Source: Geminicoccaceae bacterium (GTDB lineage: Bacteria > Pseudomonadota > Alphaproteobacteria > Geminicoccales > Geminicoccaceae). From it: a DNA stretch of 10,795 nt. The notes under the pieces are model-generated. The model searched no databases and was not told the origin of the DNA. It saw nothing but the letters and a program-made list of their open reading frames with translations. The position numbers were made by a program, and so were the translations under genes. Shown here piece after piece: positions 7,050 to 10,795 of the stretch. Each line of letters begins with the position of its first letter. Within the stretch, counting starts at the first letter, position 1. The stretch lies in contig JAGREZ010000035.1 of assembly GCA_020446285.1 (NCBI GenBank), positions 1 to 10,795 of the forward strand, given 5' to 3'.

Positions 7050-7142
7050 GGAAGACTGGCGGCGACCCGAAGCTGACCCGTTGCGGCTGCTTCCTTCCGG
7101 ACCTGACCGGGTTGGCGAGCGCCTCGTCCGCACCAGCCTTCC
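7050..7142 (-). ncRNA. ffs: Signal recognition particle RNA (4.5S-like, small bacterial type)
   Basis: On the minus strand the core GGUCAGGUCCGGAAGGAAGC (followed by AGCC) is the near-invariant domain IV hairpin of bacterial SRP RNA: GGAA tetraloop and the asymmetric loop that binds the M domain of Ffh. Flanking sequence folds as a rod. The ends GGAAGGCUGG (7133-7142) and CCAGUCUUCC (7050-7059) form a 10-bp terminal helix with one G-U pair; further pairs GAC/GUC, GAGGC/GCUUC and CCCG/CGGG continue it. The predicted length of about 93 nt suits alphaproteobacteria. The ends are inferred from pairing and from the promoter, so they may be off by a few bases. With Ffh and FtsY it targets ribosomes making membrane proteins. 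It lies immediately upstream of dnaX on the same strand. Confidence 0.93.
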
Positions 7143-7149
7143 GCAACCC

Positions 7150-7178
7150 AATATCGGTGCTCGGGCGCCACCTTGCAA
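7150..7178 (-). promoter_or_regulatory. Predicted sigma70-type promoter for SRP RNA (and probably dnaX)
   Basis: Reading leftward, TTGCAA (7173-7178) and GATATT (7150-7155) are separated by exactly 17 nt. Each hexamer matches 4 of 6 positions of the TTGACA/TATAAT consensus. A start 7-8 nt downstream of the -10 falls at about 7142, the first base of the terminal helix of the SRP RNA, which is independent support. No other promoter is evident before dnaX, so the leftward block may depend on it. Confidence 0.65.
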
Positions 7179-7202
7179 GGCCTGCAAACGCACTCGTGAC
7201 GC

Positions 7203-7231
7203 TTGCGCGCAGATGCTCCAGCCCATATCCA
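7203..7231 (+). promoter_or_regulatory. Weak candidate promoter for nudC
   Basis: TTGCGC (7203-7208) and TATCCA (7226-7231) are 17 nt apart, about 30 nt upstream of the nudC ATG. Both hexamers are poor matches; the site is offered only because nudC is divergent from the SRP RNA gene and must have its own promoter in the 118-nt spacer. Confidence 0.22.
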
Positions 7232-7260
7232 TCCGGTACCTGTCGAATTTCGAGGCCACG

Positions 7261-8154
7261 ATGTCGTCCATCAACAATCCGCCGCCCCACCTCTATACCT
7301 CATCGGAACTGGACCGGGCATCGCACCGGCGGCGTGAGGCGGGCTGGATTGCCGAACGTCTGCATGACCCCGCCAGCCGTGTCCTGCCGATGTTCGGGTT
7401 GAAGGTGCTGGCGGATCTCGAAGGCGATCCGGCGCTTGCCTGGCAGGCACCGACCGACATCGACGGAATAGGGGCCATGGAGCCGCTCTTTCTGGGCCTT
7501 CAGGACGGCATCGCTCATTTCGCCGTGGAGGTCGGGGGGCGCGACGACGGTCATCTCGACTATGTCGAGGTCCGCTCCATCGGGCGTACCGTCACGCGCC
7601 GGGATGCCGGCCTTGCCGCCTATGCCCGGGCGCTGGTGCACTGGCGCGCGAAACATCTCCATTGCGGTGCCTGTGGCAAGCGCACGAGGCCCATCGACGG
7701 TGGCCATGCCCGTCATTGCGACGGTTGCGGTCTCGACAGTTTTCCGCGTACCGATCCGGCCGTGATCGTTCTCGTCAGTGATGGTGATCGCTGCGTGCTG
7801 GGCCGTTCGGCACGCATTCCGGCCGGAATCTACTCAACACTGGCGGGTTTCATGGAACCGGGCGAGTCCATGGAGCAGACCGTCGCGCGGGAGGTTTTCG
7901 AGGAAGTGGGCATCGAGGTCGACAATATCCGCTACCGCTCGTCGCAACCCTGGCCCTTTCCGCAGTCGCTGATGCTTGGTTTCCAGGCAAGCGCGCGCCA
8001 TCAGCCGCTCAGACTGGATCCCGAGGAGATCGAGGATGCGCGCTGGTTCACCCGCGAGGAATTGCTCGACCCCGAAACGCGGCCCGTGCAACTGCCGAAT
8101 ACCGACAGCATCGCCCGTTACCTGATCGATGAATGGCTGGATGGCGACGTCTGA
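7261..8154 (+). CDS. nudC: NADH pyrophosphatase / NAD-cap hydrolase, Nudix family
   Basis: A 297-residue NudC-type enzyme that hydrolyses NADH to NMNH and AMP; the family is also known to remove NAD caps from RNA 5' ends. Seen in order: an N-terminal domain (about 1-125), a C4 zinc ribbon (Cys135, Cys138, Cys153, Cys156), then FPRTDPAVI leading into the Nudix domain. The Nudix box runs 196-218 (G-x5-E-x7-REVFEEVGI) with Glu214 and Glu215. The subfamily signature SQPWPFPQS follows at 228-236 and separates NudC from other Nudix proteins. The ATG at 7261 has GAGG 5 nt upstream; an in-frame ATG at 7213 would add 16 atypical residues. It is divergent from the SRP RNA-dnaX block, and its TGA abuts the stop codon of mmcB. 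Confidence 0.95.
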   Translation: MSSINNPPPHLYTSSELDRASHRRREAGWIAERLHDPASRVLPMFGLKVLADLEGDPALAWQAPTDIDGIGAMEPLFLGLQDGIAHFAVEVGGRDDGHLDYVEVRSIGRTVTRRDAGLAAYARALVHWRAKHLHCGACGKRTRPIDGGHARHCDGCGLDSFPRTDPAVIVLVSDGDRCVLGRSARIPAGIYSTLAGFMEPGESMEQTVAREVFEEVGIEVDNIRYRSSQPWPFPQSLMLGFQASARHQPLRLDPEEIEDARWFTREELLDPETRPVQLPNTDSIARYLIDEWLDGDV

Positions 8155-8589
8155 TCAGGGCAGGAGTGCCGGCAGGCCCGGATCCTCGTAGCGCCGGGCG
8201 CGATGGGCGGCCGTGCGGGCAAAACGCAGCAACAGCGCCTTGCGCCTCGCGGCGGGAAGCGGGTGTTCGGCCGAAGCGCGAACGATTTCTCCGTGATATC
8301 CGTCGGCGATGATCAGCCCCTCGTCGTCAGGCAGCAACTCCAGCGGAAATCCGGCGGCGACGGCGAAATAGAATGTGTCGGCATATTCGAGATATTCATG
8401 CCATTTCCTGTCGGTCATGAAGTCCTCTCGTGACGACTTGATCTCTACGACACAGATCTCGCCCTTGGGGCCAATGGCCATGATATCGACCCTCCGACCC
8501 GTCTTCAGCGAGACTTCGCCGAGCGGTGCATAGCCCCGGTCCACCATGAGCCGTGAGACACCGCGCGCGATGTCGTCAGCGGTCGTCAT
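8155..8589 (-). CDS. mmcB: MmcB family DNA repair protein (PD-(D/E)XK nuclease-like)
   Basis: A 144-residue protein of the MmcB (DUF1052) family. In Caulobacter MmcB is reported as an SOS-regulated factor for mitomycin C resistance. The PD-(D/E)XK-like core is visible: Glu25, Asp35 in GRRVDIMAI, and Glu49-Ile-Lys51 in VVEIKSSREDF, followed by KWHEYLEYADTFYFAV. These are the residues expected to bind metal and support cleavage, though I know of no proven substrate. The ATG at 8587-8589 has AAGGAAGGA 10 nt upstream, which rules out a longer in-frame start. No GTTC-N7-GTTC or GAAC-N7-GAAC LexA box is present in the 185 nt upstream. It converges on nudC with directly abutting stop codons and is divergent from the DUF2336 gene. 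The C-terminal tail is Arg/Ala-rich. Confidence 0.9.
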   Translation of the reverse strand: MTTADDIARGVSRLMVDRGYAPLGEVSLKTGRRVDIMAIGPKGEICVVEIKSSREDFMTDRKWHEYLEYADTFYFAVAAGFPLELLPDDEGLIIADGYHGEIVRASAEHPLPAARRKALLLRFARTAAHRARRYEDPGLPALLP

Positions 8590-8774
8590 CGCCGGTCTGT
8601 CCTTCCTTTCATGGCCGGTAGCGTCGGTGCACGGGCTGCGCAAGCCCTGCGATTACCGATCTCTTTCGATGCGATGCAACCAAACGTTAACTCCATTTCC
8701 ATATCCTGTGCGGGACGTGACGTTTCGGCACGCTCGCATGACAGGGCGCCGTTGGAAAGAGACTGTGAGCTGTA
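8590..8774. other. Divergent intergenic region between mmcB and the DUF2336 gene
   Basis: 185 nt that must hold both promoters. A small perfect inverted repeat GGGCT-GCGCA-AGCCC lies at 8633-8647, and AACGTTAAC lies at 8683-8691 (overlapping palindromes AACGTT and GTTAAC; TTAAC resembles a CtrA half-site but has no partner TTAA at the right spacing). On the minus strand TTGCAT-N17-GTAATC is a weak promoter match for mmcB. No LexA box, no small gene and no terminator is seen. Confidence 0.4.
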
Positions 8775-9956
8775 ATGTCAGAGGATCAGGCACAAACACT
8801 TCCGGCACCTGCGGGCGGCAGCCGGCGACGTCAGGCGATGATGCAGCAGGGCGCCAGGGCAGCGCAGGCCAATGCGCTGCAACTCGCGGATGTAGAGGCG
8901 CTCAAGCGCGATCCTTCAACCGAGGGGCGGGCATTGATTGCCCGCAAGCTCGGCCAGTCCTTCGATTCACTCGCGGTGGACCGGACGCGGAACCTTGCGA
9001 ACGGGCTCCTTTCGCTTCTCGTCAACGATATCGAGAAGGAAGTACGAAAGGCACTCGCGGAGACCGTCTCCACCAGCGAGAACCTGCCCGTGCCCGTCGC
9101 CCGGCAGCTCGCGGGTGACGATATCGAGGTTGCCGGGCCGATCCTCGCCAACAGCCCGGTTCTTTCGGATGCGGACCTGATCGAGATCGTTCGAACCAAT
9201 GCGATGCAATATGCGCTTGCAGTGGCTGGTCGTGAGCGAGTGTCCGAAGAGCTGTCCGATGCTCTCGTCGATTCCGGTCACCAGCAGGTGGTTGTGCGCC
9301 TTGTCGGCAATGTCGGTGCGAAGCTCTCGGACAGGACGATGAAGCGGGTCATGGACGATTACCGCCACGATCAGCAGGTTCAGGATCGTCTGGTCCGGAG
9401 GCCCGAGCTGCCCTTCGAGATGGTGGAGGAGATGGTCGGGGTCATCGGCGCGCGGATCGAGTGGGAACTGACCCGCTCGAAGCGGATGGACCCGGAGCAG
9501 GCCAAGGCGATCATGCGCGCGGTGCAGGATCGCGCGGCGATCGGCCTGACGGCGCGCGAGCATGGCGACCAGACCCTGCGCACGCGCCTGCGCGAGCTCT
9601 ATATGGCCGATGAACTGAACGCCGAAGACATCCTGAAGTTCCTGCGCGACGGCGACATAAACAGCTTCGAGCAAGCCATGTCGCTGATGGCGCGACTGGA
9701 ACCGCCGGCCATTCGCAGGCTGGTCTACAATCAGGATCGCCGCTACCTCGCGCTGCTTTGCGCGCGCGCGGACTTTCCGGCCCCCTACTATATCAACCTG
9801 CGCATGGCCATCGAGATGGCCGAGGCGACCGTGAGCCCGGATGGCAGGGAGCTGAGCTATTCCGGCGAAGCGCTCCAGTTCCTGCAAAAACAGTACGAAC
9901 GACTTCGCCTCGACGAAATGAAGGTCGAGGAGATGCTGCAGGATATCGGAATCTGA
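8775..9956 (+). CDS. DUF2336 domain-containing protein with degenerate HEAT-like repeats
   Basis: A 393-residue soluble, largely helical protein that I assign to DUF2336, a family largely of Alphaproteobacteria with no established biochemical role. There is no signal peptide or membrane segment. Residues 1-40 are low complexity (Gln/Ala/Arg). Residues about 75-150 and 150-210 look like degenerate HEAT-type helical repeats (IEKEVRKALAETV; VARQLAGDDIEVAGPILANSPVLSDADLIEIV; RLVGNVGAKLSDRTMKRVMDDY). A later helical domain contains ALLCARADFPAPYY (326-339), and the C-terminus is acidic and coiled (YERLRLDEMKVEEMLQDIGI). HEAT-like repeats usually mean protein-protein contacts. The ATG at 8775 has only a distant GGAAAGAG. 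It stands between mmcB (divergent) and dnaB (225 nt downstream), so no operon partner points to a role. Confidence 0.85.
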   Translation: MSEDQAQTLPAPAGGSRRRQAMMQQGARAAQANALQLADVEALKRDPSTEGRALIARKLGQSFDSLAVDRTRNLANGLLSLLVNDIEKEVRKALAETVSTSENLPVPVARQLAGDDIEVAGPILANSPVLSDADLIEIVRTNAMQYALAVAGRERVSEELSDALVDSGHQQVVVRLVGNVGAKLSDRTMKRVMDDYRHDQQVQDRLVRRPELPFEMVEEMVGVIGARIEWELTRSKRMDPEQAKAIMRAVQDRAAIGLTAREHGDQTLRTRLRELYMADELNAEDILKFLRDGDINSFEQAMSLMARLEPPAIRRLVYNQDRRYLALLCARADFPAPYYINLRMAIEMAEATVSPDGRELSYSGEALQFLQKQYERLRLDEMKVEEMLQDIGI

Positions 9957-10181
9957 GGTTCCTTCGCTTTCTGCGTTCCTCGTGCAATTCCGACCAATAT
10001 TGACCGAACAGCGTTGCGGCAATGCAGCAGGTGCGCTTCGAATTCCGGTATTTCAAAGGGTTGGTGTCCATCCCTGCACAATCTATTCACGGCTTTTCCC
10101 ACGCTTCTCCAGAGATCTGCCCGATGGCTGCATCAACTTGCGGGGTCACAACTGCATTCGCGTCGTGCTAGATCTCCGTGC
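9957..10181. other. Intergenic region upstream of dnaB
   Basis: 225 nt with no convincing gene. No stem-loop with a T-run is seen after the DUF2336 stop. Two weak rightward promoter candidates exist: TTGACC at 10000-10005 with no good -10 at 17 nt, and TTGGTG (10061-10066)-N17-TATTCA (10084-10089), about 90 nt before the dnaB ATG. The base composition is visibly less GC-rich than the flanking genes, as expected for a promoter region. Confidence 0.4.
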
Positions 10182-10795
10182 ATGGCAAACATCCAGTCTC
10201 TCCCCTATCTCGCCGAAGACCAGAGCGTGTTCGATTCGTTGCGGACCCAGCCGCACAACATCGAGGCGGAACAGGCGCTTCTCGGTGCCATGCTCATCAA
10301 TAACGAGGCCTATCACCGCGTCTCGGATTTCCTCAAGGCGGAGCATTTCTTCGAACCGGTCCACCAGCGCATCTATGAGGCGTGCAAGCTGCGCATCGAT
10401 CGTGGCCAGCTTGCGGACGCCAAGGCACTGTTCCACCTGTTCGATGCCGACGAGGCGCTGGCCGACCTGGACAAGGGGCAGTATCTCGCCCGCCTTGCCC
10501 GGGCTGCCGAAACGATCATCAATGCGGCCGACTATGGCAGGGTCATTCATGATCTCGCACTCAAGCGTGGGATCATCGAACTCGGCGAGGAAGCGGTCAA
10601 CCGTGCCTACGACACCGGGGTCCCGGAGTCCGCGAGCGAGCAGATCGAGAAGGTCGAACAGTCCCTCTTCAACCTCGCACAGCAGGGCGAAACCAAGGGC
10701 GGATTCCAGAAGTTCTTCGATGTCCTCGCCTCGACGGTGGACATGATCCAGGCGGCGCACCGCAAGTCCGGCAAGATCACCGGGGTGCCATCCGG
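10182..10795 (+). CDS. dnaB: Replicative DNA helicase DnaB, N-terminal part (runs off the right edge)
   Basis: The first 204 codons of DnaB, the hexameric fork helicase that moves 5' to 3' on the lagging-strand template and contacts tau and primase. There is no in-frame stop before the edge. The hallmark PHNIEAEQALLGAMLINNEA (24-43) opens the N-terminal domain, followed by HFFEPVHQRIYEAC and YLARLARAAETIINAADYGRVI. The linker helix falls at about 176-193 (FFDVLASTVDMIQAAH), and KITGVPS marks entry into the RecA-like ATPase domain, whose Walker A lies outside the window. The ATG at 10182 gives the normal distance to PHNIEAE, but no Shine-Dalgarno is evident in front of it (AGATCTCCGTGC). It is a separate unit from DUF2336, 225 nt away. 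Confidence 0.96.
   Translation, partial: MANIQSLPYLAEDQSVFDSLRTQPHNIEAEQALLGAMLINNEAYHRVSDFLKAEHFFEPVHQRIYEACKLRIDRGQLADAKALFHLFDADEALADLDKGQYLARLARAAETIINAADYGRVIHDLALKRGIIELGEEAVNRAYDTGVPESASEQIEKVEQSLFNLAQQGETKGGFQKFFDVLASTVDMIQAAHRKSGKITGVPS

Noticed and set aside
6121..7260. Open frame running 1140 nt upstream of nudC, antisense to dnaX and the SRP RNA
   Set aside because: It is a by-product of GC-rich dnaX codons. The translation shows no domain, while the opposite strand is a complete DnaX, and nudC has a good start with a Shine-Dalgarno at 7261.
7039..7290. 84-codon N-terminal extension of the dnaX reading frame
   Set aside because: It crosses the SRP RNA, its promoter and the start of nudC, and lies outside the conserved DnaX N-terminus.
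8633..8647. Perfect inverted repeat GGGCT-GCGCA-AGCCC as an operator or terminator
   Set aside because: A 5-bp stem is expected often by chance in GC-rich DNA; there is no T-run and no known regulator site. It is kept only as a note in the spacer entry.
8683..8701. CtrA box near AACGTTAAC
   Set aside because: CtrA sites are TTAA-N7-TTAA; the second half is missing on both sides.
10030..10060. TTCGAATTCC looking like a tRNA T-loop
   Set aside because: No matching T-stem, anticodon arm or acceptor stem can be drawn around it.
10124..10171. 15-codon ORF (ATG to TAG) just upstream of dnaB as a possible leader peptide
   Set aside because: No Shine-Dalgarno, no repeated regulatory codons, and no attenuator-like stem follows it.
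10146..10760. 204-codon leftward frame antisense to dnaB
   Set aside because: The rightward frame encodes the DnaB N-terminal domain with its hallmark motif; the antisense frame is a shadow.

Overview
This window is a housekeeping stretch of an alphaproteobacterial chromosome. By eye the DNA is GC-rich (low-to-mid 60s percent, not computed), almost wholly coding, and has no mobile elements, CRISPR arrays or tRNAs that I can see. The lineage assignment rests on an MmcB-family repair protein, a DUF2336 protein, an alphaproteobacterial-type small SRP RNA beside dnaX, and dapD-dapE lying next to truA-fmt-def. I cannot name a genus; Hyphomicrobiales (Rhizobiales)-like lineages fit, but that is only an impression.

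Layout. Positions 1-2163 are rightward: the 3' end of dapD, then dapE (both in the succinylase branch of lysine/diaminopimelate synthesis), then a small multi-pass membrane protein whose ATG overlaps the dapE stop. Positions 2142-7142 are leftward and form one compact block. In transcription order it runs SRP RNA (ffs), dnaX, ebfC/ybaB, recR, def, fmt, truA. Gaps between its coding genes are 51, 25 and 60 nt, then an 8-nt overlap, then 2 nt. It converges on the membrane-protein gene with a 22-nt overlap. Positions 7143-7260 are a divergent control region with a good sigma70-type promoter for the SRP RNA. Rightward nudC follows, then leftward mmcB, whose stop codon abuts that of nudC. After a 185-nt divergent spacer come rightward DUF2336 and, after another 225 nt, the first 204 codons of dnaB, which runs off the right edge.

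How the genes fit together. The leftward block joins two widely conserved modules: scr/ffs-dnaX-ebfC-recR (clamp loader, nucleoid-associated protein, recombination mediator) and def-fmt-truA (N-formyl cycle of initiator Met and tRNA pseudouridylation). The SRP RNA sits so close to dnaX that the dnaX message probably either carries it as its leader or is processed from it. DnaX (tau) and DnaB are partners at the replication fork but lie in separate transcription units.

I found no convincing novel defence, mobile or biosynthetic system. The points most worth a second look are the 11-nt SRP RNA-dnaX junction with no visible Shine-Dalgarno for dnaX, substitutions at two normally conserved RecR Toprim positions, a Gly in motif 1 of peptide deformylase, the uncharacterised membrane protein coupled to dapE, and an mmcB gene with no canonical alphaproteobacterial LexA operator.
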